A stretch of 64,000 nt of DNA from Pararge aegeria. Its lineage: Eukaryota; Arthropoda; Insecta; Lepidoptera; Nymphalidae. The stretch lies in the NCBI RefSeq assembly GCF_905163445.1, contig NC_053187.1:14989001-15053000 (forward strand), written 5' to 3'. Made by a program: the position numbers and the translations under genes. Of this stretch, positions 42,331 through 53,789 are shown piece after piece. Under the pieces are notes generated by a model. The model made no database searches and was not told where the DNA came from. It saw nothing but the letters and a program-made list of their open reading frames with translations. The stretch's first letter is position 1, and each line of letters starts with the position of its first letter.

Positions 42331-43990
42331 TTTTAATTTAAAAAATACTGGCTGCTTATAATTTTTTTTTAACATTTTTTTTTTGTGATAACATTATTAT
42401 TAACGTTAAAGTAATACCTACATACATATTTTTTTAAATTTGAGAAGTGTTTTCGCTGTGACAATGACTATTTGAGCTGATAAGTGGATTCTTGGCGGTC
42501 GCCGAATTTTGGAGTCAAGGAGAATAGACCGAGTTGTAAGTAATTATCTGCATTTAATAGCAGTTAAGTGTCAACGCATAGTAATTCACCTAATTATTAT
42601 GAATAATTTATGGGCTGAACTCCTTGGAGCAAATTACTAGAGTGAATAGGTTATACAGTTCGCTACATAAAATATTTTAATAGTTTAACAATCATGGTAA
42701 TAGCATATGAATAGTTAATGCTAGTTATTTAATATGCAAATAGAATTTAATTCAAGTACCTGGGTTATACAATGTTATCATAGACACGGTTTTCGATTAA
42801 ATGTGAATAGCAATATTTTTTATAGTACCTACCATTTTAAGGTCTCCTATTTTAAATCAACTGTTGTTTTAAAAAGTAGTTTCTGAATGTCAGGTAAATC
42901 ATTAGTAATTACAGTTCTGAATTGTAAAAATAATAAAATTTTCTTAAACTTGTTAGTAAACAAATATCTTAATAATTAGTTTAAGAAAATAAGGCTGTTT
43001 ACTTACTTGTTAAGCTCATGTTAAAATGCCTGTACTGAAATATAAATTGCTGAAGAAACTAAACAATTTTTTTATTGCAATTATCCAAACCGCGGTAAAA
43101 ACATTAACTCACAAATAAACTTGCGCTTTGATGGATTCCTATATATATATATATATATATATAGGAATATAGGATAACTTAAAAATCTCTATACAACAAT
43201 CCCAAATAAAATAAAATAAGTATGTTAAATAAATTAACATTAAATGCTAAACGTCGTTTCAGGCAGCAGACACACCCTTTTATTGTAAATGCTGCGGTCG
43301 ACAGGGCTTTGTTTTTAAAAAATATACTTAAAAATAAAAGTGTCCTTCTTGGTTTAATGCCATATATACAAGAAAAATAAGGTGGTCACGGTTGTAAAAA
43401 TCCTATAGGTTACTAATTACTAATATATTTGTCGCACTCAGAATCTAGTCATTCGAGGTAAAAAACAAACTTTCATACATACGTCAATATGACATCTTTG
43501 TTTAAGAGATATTTTAAATAAAGAGTTTTAGGCGTTTTAAGCATAATTAAAATAAAACAGAAGCGTAAATAATTCGATCGTCGAATGAAAATTCAACAGT
43601 AGGAATACCCAGATGTGATCTAAGCTCTAAAATTATTTTTTATTGTGCCCAGCTGTGTGACTTTAATATGTTATGGTTTAAATGAATACAATATAGACTT
43701 CTTTGTATCATGTATGATAGTCGTTAACCGCAAGTTTAACTTTAAATAAAATCATAAGTTGCCCTTACTATTTCGCTACTAGTAGTAACACAGTAGGTAT
43801 TTTAATTTACAAAATGAAAAACCACTACAAAAAAAAAATATATATACTTAGGTACGCTATCCAAACGTTCACGAACAGGCGAGGCTATCAAATAACTTAT
43901 AACTTTTGGGCTAAATAAGCACCAGATCTTAGGTGTTGGTATGTATCAGTTTTCTTTGGTGAAAATACTTCGTGTCTGATTACTATGGTT
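42331..43990. other. 1.7 kb with no gene seen
   Basis: Strongly AT-rich. (AT)n run at 43141-43162, bordered CCTAT/ATAGG. No frame or family recognised. Confidence 0.5.
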
Positions 43991-43991
43991 C

Positions 43992-44297
43992 TAATCATCA
44001 ATCCATTACCGGCCCACTACAGGGCACGTGCCTCATCCCACAATGAGAGAGGGTTAACGCCGAGGTCCACCACGCTTGCCCAGTGCGGATTGGTGGACTC
44101 CACACACCTTTGAGAACATTATGTACAACTCTCAACCATGCAGGTTTCCTCACGATGTTTTCGTTCACTGTTGAAGCAAGTGATATTTTCATTACTTAAA
44201 ACGCACATAACTTAGAAAAGTTGGAGGTGCGTGCTGCGATTCGAATTCGGCCCCCCCGAGAGTGACGTCGAGCTCCTAACCACTCCTACTCACCGCA
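43992..44297 (-). mobile_element. SINE-B, full length
   Basis: CAATCCATTACCGGCCCACT, CACCACGCTTGCCCAGTGCG, CACGATGTTTTCGTTCACTG, GCGATTCGAATTCGGCCCCC (B-box). Confidence 0.88.
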
Positions 44298-44676
44298 CCA
44301 AAAAAATTTATAAATTTACTGTAACTAAAAAAAAGAGTTGAACAGATTAACGAAGCACCAGAGTCATTTTTTATAATTTATTTGCGGAACCTTATACAGC
44401 GACTACATTATCTTAACAATAAATATGCCTCTGTAGGCAAATAAACAATGATGCACTCTTTTGATAAGCAAATCCGAAAACGATTCAAGAGTCAATGAAA
44501 CGAAGGTTTCATTTAAATTCCCATCGACGTTTCGCCACAAAAACTAAATAAGAAAAAGCTCAGAGCATGTTACAAACTTTACACAATTAAAACTGTTGAG
44601 TGACTTTACCAATTTTGGTTATTCGGTTTCGAGTGTTAATGGAATTGTGTAAAAAAAAAGGAAACTTTACTTATTA
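44298..44676. other. no gene seen
   Basis: Ordinary spacer. Confidence 0.4.
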
Positions 44677-44914
44677 GACGACTTCCCTGGCGCAGTGGTG
44701 GGCGCTTTGGTTTTAAGTCGGAGGTCCCTGGTTCGATTCCCGGCAGGGGTGATTTGGATACAACCTAACCCTATAGTCTAAGTTTGTTGGGTTGCCTGGC
44801 AGAGATCGCTTTTTAGCGATAAGGCCGCCTATTACACCTGTGCTTTTTTTTTTAGTATATAATTTAATTCTGTTCGGTGTACAATAAAGTGTATTTGTAT
44901 TTCATTTTCATTTC
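44677..44914 (+). mobile_element. mosaic SINE: SINE-C head, LINE-T tail
   Basis: GACGACTTCCCTGGCGCAGT and CTGGTTCGATTCCCGGCAGG are the SINE-C tRNA-like head. After GTGATTTGGATACAACC the sequence becomes GTTGCCTGGCAGAGATCGCT, TAGCGATAAGGCCGCC and a GTACAATAAAGTG tail. The junction has no insertion footprint. Confidence 0.8.
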
Positions 44915-45415
44915 ATCTTTGATTTTCAACCACTTTCAGTGCATTCCCCAAAGCTAGGAATATTATGTTATTCTTTCGAATTGTCTGTACCCGATACATA
45001 CAGTAAGGCTTTAACAACCTAGCCTAGCCCTTCGTCTTACGCTGTCGTGAGCAATATAGGTATGTAGGACCATAGGTTAGTACGTACGGTTCCATGACAG
45101 AGTCCGAGAGACGTTAAAATATTAGTCTAGAACCAAACTTAACGTATAAATGCAATGTATATTACAGGTTAAAGTAAAACCGCTTTTCTTACATATACAT
45201 AATAATAATATAATAATAATCATTTAATTCAGACGTTTCCATCCATAGATTGTTAGTATATTAGTTAGAATCGTTCCTTAACCACTAAGTTAGTATTGAT
45301 TAGTTTAAATAATAAAAATAAATAAAAAATAAACAAAATTACACTCGCCCGATTGCTACTCTCACACAGTGGCACAGTATAGGGCAGTCGAATCTGCAGC
45401 AAATACCTTTAGAAT
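44915..45415. other. no gene seen
   Basis: AT-rich, ATA-trinucleotide patch near 45200. Confidence 0.45.
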
Positions 45416-45419
45416 GCCG

Positions 45420-45575
45420 TTGTCGCTAATAAACAATGATAAACAGTTGCATGGATCGTGCATGGATGGATCGATGCAACTGGGTCGAAATATCGACAAA
45501 TCCAAAAATATTATCGTACCTGTTGAATATTTAAGAAATGTTGATTAACCACGAAAACCTTAGTTTAAAATCTTT
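45420..45575. mobile_element. repeat fragment with GATGCAACTGGGTCGAAATA hairpin arm
   Basis: GTTGCATGGATC is followed by ATCGATGCAACTGGGTCGAA and ATATCGACAAATCC. The reverse complement of this arm appears at 63597-63660, and both copies are followed by GAAATGTTGATTAACCAC. I suspect a Penelope-like element terminus; not certain. Confidence 0.5.
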
Positions 45576-46005
45576 AAAACCGCTTCTTCTTTTCTTTTTC
45601 ATTAAGTTCAATGGAATGGCATTAAAATCTATGATAAAACTATTCGGTGCAAACAAAATGCCGAAAATAATTTAATCGTTTTCATTATGAAATATGTGTA
45701 TGAATACCCTATGCTATTGGTATACGAAACACATAATTATCTGAGAGCAGCGTGGAAGTATAATTAACGTAGGATTTAATCGATGTTTAATTATACATTT
45801 CGGACTATTGAATCTTTAATTAAACACCACTACACAGGACCCTGATGTGTGATGTGAAGTTCATTAAGTAGATATCGTGTAATTCTGTGACGTTCTGTCA
45901 CGTTTGTTCTGTGACGTTTTAACATAATATGTTTGCAAAAAACATAGTAACTATGTGGTAACTATGTGGTATGTGTGAAAAGTAATTATGTGAAGGAATT
46001 ATGTT
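45576..46005. other. no gene seen
   Basis: Tandem phrase AACTATGTGGTAACTATGTGG near 45950 only. Confidence 0.4.
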
Positions 46006-46009
46006 ATCT

Positions 46010-46203
46010 ACCCGGCTAAGTTTGTTGTGGGCTCTTCTTAGACCAGGGCGCGTTTGGAACCCTCGTAGCTTTAGATTTAAGTTCGCGAACGAAGTTATCA
46101 CCATCCCGTTACAATTATGTAAACAAATATGTATGAACGCTTCATAAGTGCCTGTGATAGGCCTACATGAATAAAGAAATTTTAAATTTGAATTTCAATT
46201 TAT
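46010..46203 (+). mobile_element. LINE-Z 3' UTR
   Basis: CGGCTAAGTTTGTTGTGGGC, GGAACCCTCGTAGCTTTAGA, ATGAACGCTTCATAAGTGCC, AATAAAGAAATTTTAAATTT tail. Confidence 0.8.
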
Positions 46204-46321
46204 TATCCGTCTCATCTTCTGTGCAAGAAACGCCTGGTTCGAATTCGTATGTATCGAAACATGTAACGTTTGCCACCTGGTAAGATTATTTTATTCAATT
46301 AATAGTTTATTATTCAAATTT

Positions 46322-46594
46322 GACGGCCGACTGGCGCAGTGGGCAGCGACCCTGCTTTCTGAGTCCAAGGCCGTGGGTTCGATTCCCACAACTGGAAAAT
46401 GTTTGTGTGATGAGCATAAGTATTTTTCAGTGTCTGGGTGTTTATATGTATTTTCTAAGTATTTATTTATATATAATTCCTAAAAATATTCATCAGTCAT
46501 CTTAGTACCCATAAAACAAGCTACGCTTACTTTGGGGCTAGGTGGCGATGTGTGTATTGTCTTAGTATATTTATTTATTTATTTATTTATTTAT
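46322..46594 (+). mobile_element. SINE-A, best-preserved copy
   Basis: Complete from GACGGCCGACTGGCGCAGTG through TGCTTTCTGAGTCCAAGGCC, the B-box, CAGTGTCTGGGTGTTTATAT, the ACGCTTACTTTGGGGCTAGG body and a five-unit (TTTA)n tail. The low decay suggests recent activity. The 61-codon frame is SINE sequence. Confidence 0.95.
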
Positions 46595-46599
46595 ACTTA

Positions 46600-47100
46600 C
46601 GCCTTTGAAGGAAGCCTTGCTTTCATGTCAGGCTTCATGTGTAGGCTTCATTTCGTGGTAAATGATTAACATTTCACGGCATGGAAATTTCAGAGTAACA
46701 CGTAAAACAAAAGCATTTGTATGAAGACGCGTGTAAAACCTAGCTATAACATGGAATAATAATGTATCATTTAAAAATTGTGATGCTGTACGAATTTATT
46801 TTGGTTATTTAATAGCTTCTGTTTGCATTGTTTGATTATTCTAAAATCCCGCGGAAACCGTTCGATTTTCCGGTATAATTCCTATGTCCGCTGTCAAAAC
46901 TTTGTCAAGATCGGTTTAACTGTAAACCCATGCATAGGTAGGAATGGCTATTTTTTAAATACCGTGGGAATATTTTTCGGGTGCTTTCCTGGGATAACAA
47001 GTAATCTAAGTCAATTTCCGGCTGCTATATAAGTGCTAGATGTAATCAAGATCACAGAGTAGTCGGTTCGAACAAAGGCGTTAACAAATAAATAAAGTCG
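46600..47100. other. no gene; Helitron-like scrap
   Basis: 46843-46985 (ATCCCGCGGAAACCGTTCGA, AAACTTTGTCAAGATCGGTT) has the wording of the Helitron-like repeats. No ends. Confidence 0.35.
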
Positions 47101-47104
47101 AATA

Positions 47105-47155
47105 AAGGCCATAATAATATCGAAAATTTGGCATTTTCGATATTATTATGGCCTT
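47105..47155. repeat. perfect hairpin, 23-bp arms, 5-base loop
   Basis: Arm 47105-47127 begins AAGGCCATAATAATATCG; loop TTGGC; arm 47133-47155 exactly complementary. Confidence 0.97.
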
Positions 47156-47232
47156 AATTGATGCCCCCGGCTTAGCTCGCGATTTTTCATACTTTCTGGT
47201 TGTCTTTTTCTGAATAAATAATATATACTCGT

Positions 47233-47479
47233 ATCTTACAACAGTAAACACATCGACATCTAGCCCCAGAGTAAGCGTAGCTTATGTTGTAGGCACTAAG
47301 ATGACTGGTGAATACATTTTTTTATGAATAACACACATAAATACCTACTTATAATGTACAGATAAACACCCGGACACTCAAAAACATACAAGTTCATCAC
47401 ACAAATATTTTCCAGTTGTGGGAATCGAAACCAAGACCTTGGGCTCAGAAAGCAGGGCCCACTGCGCCAATCGGCCGTC
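47233..47479 (-). mobile_element. SINE-A, full length
   Basis: A deletion removes GTCGCT between boxes (GCAGGGCCCACTGCGCCAAT). Body otherwise typical. Confidence 0.9.
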
Positions 47480-48465
47480 GAAAAAAGTTATTTTTCTTAC
47501 CATTTTGTCTCGGAAACAATACTTTTCTATACCCCTTTTCTTCGCATGCATACGTTCTAATATCAGTTAAGAAAGTCCAATTTCGATTACAGTGCCTCAA
47601 GCATTGATTTAATATGTTACTATCGTAAGCTCAATGGCCTTAAGCGTATTTGTCTCTGCAAGACTGACCGACTTCTCTGCAACAATACGATCAAAAATCT
47701 CTTTCTTTTGGGAGCGATTGCGTCACTTACATAAAAAGAATCTCTAGGCAATGTATGAACACTTAGATGTCGACTTTTTCCGGCATTGGTTTACGCAGCA
47801 TCGCAGTGCGGATCGGAAATAAACATTGTATGTAATTTAACGATATTGTATTTATATACGTAAGTTTAATTTCATAATCAACATTATCATCATCAGCCCA
47901 ATAACGGCTCATTATCCAGTATACACGAATAAGAAAAAAATCCATGGTTAGCTGTATTACTTAACATTTTCGGATAAGATTAAAAAATAAGTATGTAGTT
48001 ATTAACGATTGTTTCAGTTATGTTTTATTTTATTTAATCATCTTAAAATTATGAAAAGTGTATGGAGCATTTTAGTATGCAACGTTCTGAAATCGAATTA
48101 TGTCATGTCATGCTGTTTCTCTAGTTGTTAAAAAAATAATAGACTGACTATTTGAACATGTAAAATTTATTTTTCCGCTCAAAAATCAACACTCTATATT
48201 TTGGATGCTCTGTCGCTCACGTTTGTCTAGTTTGTGTGTTTGTTTATAATTATGCAGATTTCGTTAACAAGTCGCTCACTCGTTAGCTAAATTCAGAATT
48301 ATTATGATTTTCTCATTCGTTAGTGCAGTTTGCAAAAAAATTAACCTTCGATATTTTAAAATAAACCTACTAAAATTAATATGAAGTCTTTGATGCTCGC
48401 ACTAGTGCTATGAAGGTCAAGAACAATACCATGCGTTGCTAATGAATACGGCGACTATTGCTAAA
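47480..48465. other. no gene seen
   Basis: AT-rich; the minus-strand frame at 47763-47945 lacks features. Confidence 0.45.
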
Positions 48466-48471
48466 GAAAAA

Positions 48472-48612
48472 TTTGCTAAAACTGATTTTCGGACAATTCA
48501 AAAAAGTTTGAAAATCAGTTTTAGCAAAATTTTAAATCCTACACCTGAATCCTACACGAGATACGTAGGTAGTCATGTAGTAGACATGTCTGAAATCAGC
48601 TTTAGCAAAAAT
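48472..48612. repeat. 19-bp hairpin plus a third copy of its arm
   Basis: TTTGCTAAAACTGATTTTC (48472-48490) pairs with 48510-48528. A related GAAATCAGCTTTAGCAAAAA recurs at 48592. The 75-codon open frame here (48436-48663) has no domain and repeats KISFSK/EISFSK because of the repeat. Confidence 0.85.
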
Positions 48613-48820
48613 ACCAAACAGTCGCCTTTCTCATTTGAACGTCAGTTATCCTCTTTGCTATAAGTGAGAAGGTCCCATGAAGTCATAAGCCACGCAACTC
48701 TAACTTTTGGATATTATATTATATATTTGTATCTATCGTTTATTCTTTTTCATTTTTTTTTAATTCATAAAAATGCTTCAAAATAAAATAAAAACAACAC
48801 TTAAAAATTTATAAAAAAAA

Positions 48821-49049
48821 ACATGCACCCTCCGCTTGCGGGGCTTTTGATTGCCCGAGCAACCGGCGGTCAGGGCTCCAGAGTGAGGAACCTCCTCACA
48901 ATACGCGCCGTTTCAAGGACTACTGCCTTCTGTATCCGACCCTTGATCCAACAACCAAGCGAAAGCGTCTTAAGATGTTGGTCGAAGCTTTTTGCGAGAA
49001 GACCATTGACTGAAACGACGATCGGAACAATAAAAGTCGACTCAACATT
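48821..49049 (-). pseudogene. non-LTR retrotransposon ORF C-terminus
   Basis: Minus-strand open frame 49049-48870 reads VESTFIVPIVVSVNGLLAKS, FDQHLKTLSLGCWIKGRIQK and AVVLETARIVRRFLTLEP then a stop. I recall VVSVNGL...SLGGWI..Q.QKA as the C-terminus of a lepidopteran LINE protein (R2/R4-like group, assignment tentative). 3' UTR to a poly(T) run at 48813. Severely 5'-truncated. Confidence 0.75.
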
Positions 49050-49090
49050 CAGTTATTGTTATTATTATTAACAAGTATATTGATCAACAA

Positions 49091-49220
49091 TTAAATACCA
49101 CTTGCTTTAACTATCGTGAGGTAGCCTGCATGTCTAAGATTGTTCGTAATATTCTCATAGGAGTCGCAAACGCTACCAATTAGTACTTGGCACATGTGGT
49201 AGATTACGGCTTAATTCCCT
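49091..49220 (+). mobile_element. SINE-B central fragment
   Basis: CAATTAAATACCACTTGCTT, CGTGAGGTAGCCTGCATGTC, GGTAGATTACGGCTTAATTC. Confidence 0.6.
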
Positions 49221-49237
49221 CCCTCCAAACGCATTTA

Positions 49238-49479
49238 CAGCGATCCTGCTTTCTGAGCCCAAGGCCGTGTGTTCGATTCCCACTACTGGAAAATGGCTGT
49301 GTGTGTGTGTGTGAGCATGAATGTTTTTCAGTGGCTGGGTGTTTATATGTTTTTATTCTAAGTATTTATTTATGTTATTCATAAAAATATTCATCAGTCA
49401 TCTTAGTACGCATAACACAAGCCACGCTTACTTTAGGGCTAGATGGCGATTTGTGTATTGTCGTAGAAATTTATTTATA
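49238..49479 (+). mobile_element. SINE-A, lacks A-box
   Basis: From CAGCGATCCTGCTTTCTGAG; B-box TGTTCGATTCCCAC; carries an internal (GT)8-like expansion at 49297. (TTTA) tail short. Confidence 0.88.
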
Positions 49480-49529
49480 GTGTTAGTTCCACATGTCCTG
49501 ATGGAAATCATGTGGTATATCCGATTCGA

Positions 49530-49720
49530 TGTAAGTCTAGCGCAACGGTGATAGCTGTGGTCTTTTAAATAGGAAGTCTTGGGTACAATTTCTGTGCAAA
49601 GCAATTTTGGGTATTTGGCGTGATGGGAAGCTTTAATGATTTTTAATCACATGTTAGTTATAATAACCGAGAAAAACGTCTTATAATAACGTGCGCTCTG
49701 ATGCACGTGGTTAACATCGA
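49530..49720 (+). mobile_element. SINE-C, degraded
   Basis: GTCTAGCGCAACGGTGATAG (A-box), GTACAATTTCTGTGCAAAGC (B-box), GAAAAACGTCTTATAATAAC. 3' end missing. Confidence 0.55.
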
Positions 49721-49759
49721 ATTCATATCTACAGTCTGGTACAGATTTCTTGACAGAAA

Positions 49760-50655
49760 CCCTAACAATCTTACTTGACTTCAGATGTAGCGAAAAAAGA
49801 AAAAGGTATAAAATTTCCTTAAATTTACTTCTTTTAAGCTATGTTTGAAACTATTCTTTAGCACAAAACTTGGCGTTGACTATGCAAAGACTTAATTTTG
49901 CTAAATAACATTATATGTAGTATACCTTATTATATTATTTTAAAATGAAAATTCTGACGTCACTAAAATAAGGATTATAATAATTTTATTTTCAGCGACA
50001 AAAGCGTCAAAATTTTTTCATTTATACTGCTTTTAGCGGCGTTAGCTGAAGCTTACTGTCCAATATAGGAGTAGGTCCTCAGGAAGCTACAAACTTGTTA
50101 TTGCAAAATAATTTTCTACTCAGGTATTATAATGAATCCTTGCAATGCAAGGAATAAGGCGGTAAAGTCATAAAGGCAAAGGCCGTGAATTACAAAGTGG
50201 GAGAAATTACAAATTTCATCCGTGGTTAAACAGCGCCAGGAAAGCGCATGTAAATTCTTTAGTATAAAGGAAAATTTATGTAGCGGGAAATAGTAACACA
50301 AAAATATATTTGAGTAAACAAGGAAATATTATTAACCGGCCTTGGCTATTCGGCACTGGCTTCCCCTATTATATTATTAATATGAGCTACCATTTGAACC
50401 TCTAATGCCAGCAAATAAAAATAGGACTTAACTTAATCTAAGATATAACTCTCTCTGTGTCTCATATCTAAGAAAACATGGAGAAGCTACTAATTAAATA
50501 AACTTTCTAAGTTGTTACTTATTGTTGTGCACTTAATTATATCAATTATTTTTTTCTAATGAATAAGAATAATGTTTAGTAATTACCGTGGCTCATGAAC
50601 ATCTTTAGCACCAGAGGAGCAACTAATGAGTTGCCAGAATTTAAGAGTCTGTCGA
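49760..50655. other. no gene seen
   Basis: AT-rich. The minus-strand frame 50116-50301 has no domain. Confidence 0.45.
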
Positions 50656-50659
50656 ATAT

Positions 50660-50970
50660 AATCCGCTGGGTCCATCAATTGGCACTTCGACTTCAGGGCG
50701 GCGAGATCGAATCCAAGCACGCACCTCTTACTTTTCTAAGTTATGTGCGTTTTAAGCAATTAAACTATCACTTGCTTCAACGGTGAAGGAAAACATCGTG
50801 AGGAAACCTGTATACCTGAGAGTTCTCCATAATGTTCTCAAAGGTGTGTGAAGTCCACCAACCCACACTGGAACAGCGTGGTGGACTACGGCCTTGATCT
50901 CTTCTCATTGTGGGAGGAGACCCGTGCCCTGTAGTGGGTCGGTAATGGGTTGATATGATGATGATGATGA
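50660..50970 (+). mobile_element. SINE-B, full length with clean 3' tail
   Basis: GCGAGATCGAATCCAAGCAC (B-box), TCACTTGCTTCAACGGTGAA, GAGTTCTCCATAATGTTCTC, GTGCCCTGTAGTGGGTCGGT, ending (ATG)4-like. Confidence 0.88.
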
Positions 50971-51224
50971 AACTTTCGCAACCCGTGCAAAAGTTTAGTG
51001 AATATATTTTTATCCTTAAATCTTATAACACAAATAAATATCTTTCCACCGAAATAGGGGACACTAACTACACCTTATTTATTTTACCCTCCCTTTTACT
51101 GACCTTAAGAACACGAGTGGTTGGCTTCGTCCACCCATAATGCATTATCAGAGACGAGCACAAAACAAACCCATTGAACACATAGAGGAAAATTTATCCT
51201 ACTTTACGAACCATTGGTCGGGAT

Positions 51225-51930
51225 AACGACATAACCTGAAACTTATTATTGTCATTTATTACTTACTAGTTTTTATTCGTAGCTCAGTACGACTATTACT
51301 TCTATATGTGCTCTACGAATCGGATTTGGCTATTTCTTTTTTCTTATTTTCAGAGATATCTAATGTTTAGTTCGACGACCTATTTGGATCTAGCTTAGTG
51401 ACAAAACTTGAAACTTATTATTTGTAACTTGGTTTTATTCTTGACGTAGTATTACTTTACTTTTTGCCGTTAGATTCTGACAAGGTTTTTTGTCATGCAT
51501 GATTCTGGCTTTAAGAACCAAATAATAATATTTGGTTTAACCATCTACAAGGTTGTATTGTCCTAATGTGATGTACGCACCTTGCTAGAGTTTTTGCCAC
51601 GGATTCTGGTTTAAAGAGCCAAATATTAAAGTTTGGCACGACGGTACCTATAAGATTCTAAATAAGTTGTAACTTATATATAGAGTAACGTCAATCTTCT
51701 ATGTACTATATGCACTTGACTAGACTTTTTGTCATGGATTCTAAATTTGGCAGCCAAATAATTAGGTTTGCTCAATAACCTATTGAGCAGCAAGATTATT
51801 ATTTAACTTTATTATCGTCATTTATCTTTAAAACATAACTTCGTCTATAATCTTCTATGTGTGCTTTAGGGCCTACATCTGACTAGGCTTTTGGATTGGA
51901 TTCTGTTTTTAAGAGCCAAACAATAACTCT
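51225..51930. repeat. degenerate irregular tandem repeat
   Basis: A phrase like GACTAGRCTTTTTGTCATGG + ATTCTGGTTTTAAGAGCCAA occurs at about 51480, 51585, 51718 and 51888, with AAACTTATTATTTGTAACTT- and TCTTCTATGTGTGCT-type phrases between. Spacing varies from about 105 to 170 bp. No coding potential. Confidence 0.7.
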
Positions 51931-51949
51931 CCCGAATCTGATTTTTAAG

Positions 51950-52020
51950 TTGTGTGCAAATTAAGCGATTAAAATATCACTTTGTTTAACTGTGTAGAAA
52001 AACATTGTTAGGAATCATTC
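51950..52020 (+). mobile_element. SINE-B central scrap
   Basis: GTGTGCAAATTAAGCGATTA, AAAATATCACTTTGTTTAAC. Confidence 0.45.
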
Positions 52021-52159
52021 CCTTTCGATATAATGCTATTTCATTTCACAGTTCCACCATTTTGCCGTCGATTTTCATCAAACAAAGCTAAGAAACTCCT
52101 AAACCATTCACGTTCCAACCAAATAAACAAAATAAAGAATCGGTTCAGCCATGTGGGAG

Positions 52160-52170
52160 CACACTCATGT

Positions 52171-52201
<31 letters not shown>

Positions 52202-52205
52202 AACA
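52160..52205 (+). repeat. (CA)n microsatellite
   Basis: About 14 CA units (52171-52197) then AAACAAACA. Preceded by CGGTTCAGCCATGTGGGAGC, a repeat-end phrase. Confidence 0.95.
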
Positions 52206-52615
52206 CGATTGATATAGTGTCGGGGGTAAAAATCGGTCATACTATAAGGTGGCCTAACAGTGGTCTATTATAGCTGTTGTTTGACTGGTTAAGAGACATC
52301 CAGGACAATTCTATTTGGATAATTATCGTCCTCTGGCAACTTTCTGAATTAGCATTTGTATTACATCAGTGAAGGCTTCAGCGCACAACGTCTTAAGCGT
52401 TTTCACACTGAGGCGGGTGAGTCGAGGATTTGGCAGCAGAAAGTGTACGGAGTATTTCATAAACGCGCGGACAGAACACGATATGCAGGCAGTCAACCGC
52501 AATGATTTAGTCAGACAAAGGCCGTTTCCCCGCCGCGTGTATTTTAAAATAAATTAATTTTTAAAACTCATCTATTTTTATCTTCACCCTTAACCGCCGT
52601 ATTTCATAAATAATA
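52206..52615. other. no gene seen
   Basis: The plus-strand frame at 52369-52557 sits in a less AT-rich patch but has no domain I recognise. Confidence 0.4.
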
Positions 52616-52617
52616 TA

Positions 52618-52876
52618 AATAAATAAATAAATATACTACGACAATACACACATCACCACCTAGCCCCAAAGTAAGCATAGCTTGTGTTATGGGTACTAAG
52701 ATGACTATTTTTATGAATAATATACATAAATACTATTAGAATATATATATATATAAACACCCAGACACTGAAAAACATTCATGCTCATCACACAAACATT
52801 TTCCAGTTGTGGGAATCGAACCCACGGCCTTCGGCTCAGAAAGCAGGGTCGCTGCAAACTGCGCCAATCGGCCGTC
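52618..52876 (-). mobile_element. SINE-A, full length
   Basis: Intact B-box; A-box spacer altered (GCTGCAAACTGCGCCAATCG). (AT)7 expansion at 52744. Confidence 0.92.
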
Positions 52877-52879
52877 ATA

Positions 52880-53265
52880 CCTACACCTGTTATGTAACAA
52901 TGATTTGTGATAGTTTAACTTAATTATTTCCTAGTAGATGAATTTGTGTGTGTTGTAAGCATGTTGTTGTTTTGAAGACATAATAAATCGTTGGAATTTG
53001 GAAAGGTGCAGCTCCTGAGTTTCTTTAGCAATGCCTTGGTGGTAAAGTCTGCATTCAAAAAAAGATACAGTAGTTAAACACCCTTGATCTCGTAGTAAAG
53101 GTCGACATCGCCTGGACAGAGTTGCGACAGTATGAAGAGGCTATTTAGGTCACTTACTATTGAGGCAAGAAACGTTCCCATCTTGCCCACACTTATCGCA
53201 TAATAAGTGCTCTATCTAGACGGATTCGTCAGACAGCTATATGAATATGGTCAAAAGTAATTTTT
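52880..53265. other. no gene seen
   Basis: Ordinary spacer. Confidence 0.4.
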
Positions 53266-53267
53266 TT

Positions 53268-53410
53268 CTGTATTCAAATAGATGGCACTTTTGATGCGTT
53301 CATTACAAACAAGTGAGATAAACTTAAAACTAAAGTTACAAGGGTTCCAAACGCGCTCTGGTCTATAAGAAGCCAACAACAAACTTAGCCGGGTGTTTAT
53401 TTTATTATCA
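53268..53410 (-). mobile_element. LINE-Z 3' UTR
   Basis: ATGGCACTTTTGATGCGTTC, CTAAAGTTACAAGGGTTCCA, GAAGCCAACAACAAACTTAG. An internal GATGGCGATAACC block is missing. Confidence 0.7.
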
Positions 53411-53785
53411 CCGAACTTACTCTGTAGTACTAGTGTAAACCGGCACGCGGGTAGTCAGCGACCGAGACTCACCGCAGCCGCATCGCCGTTTTGTGAGGAA
53501 TGCTTTATGGTAGGACGTTGTTGATAAAAGACGGCAGCGTTTTACCCGCACGTGATTTTCTTGTTAAACGATTGGACGTGACAAGATCTTTGCTCTATAG
53601 GACTCTTGATATACGTGTCAAAAAGGGGAATGCATATAATGAGCATCGAAGCCAGTGAAGCTTTACGAAAAGGCGACATCGTATAAGCCAATTGCGCTGG
53701 TTAAGTATCGGTTACCCTAGTTCGTAATTGAACTGCCCGCCTGACCTTGGGATCAACAATTTTGCCGAAATCTCTCCTGGTGTTA
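53411..53785. other. no gene; GC-rich patch
   Basis: 53440-53560 contains AACCGGCACGCGGGTAGTCA and CACCGCAGCCGCATCGCCGT. Possibly upstream sequence of the adjoining LINE-Z. No frame recognised. Confidence 0.35.
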
Positions 53786-53789
53786 TATT

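Noticed and set aside
51225..51930. CRISPR-like array
   Set aside because: Repeats are degenerate and irregularly spaced, and the genome is an insect.
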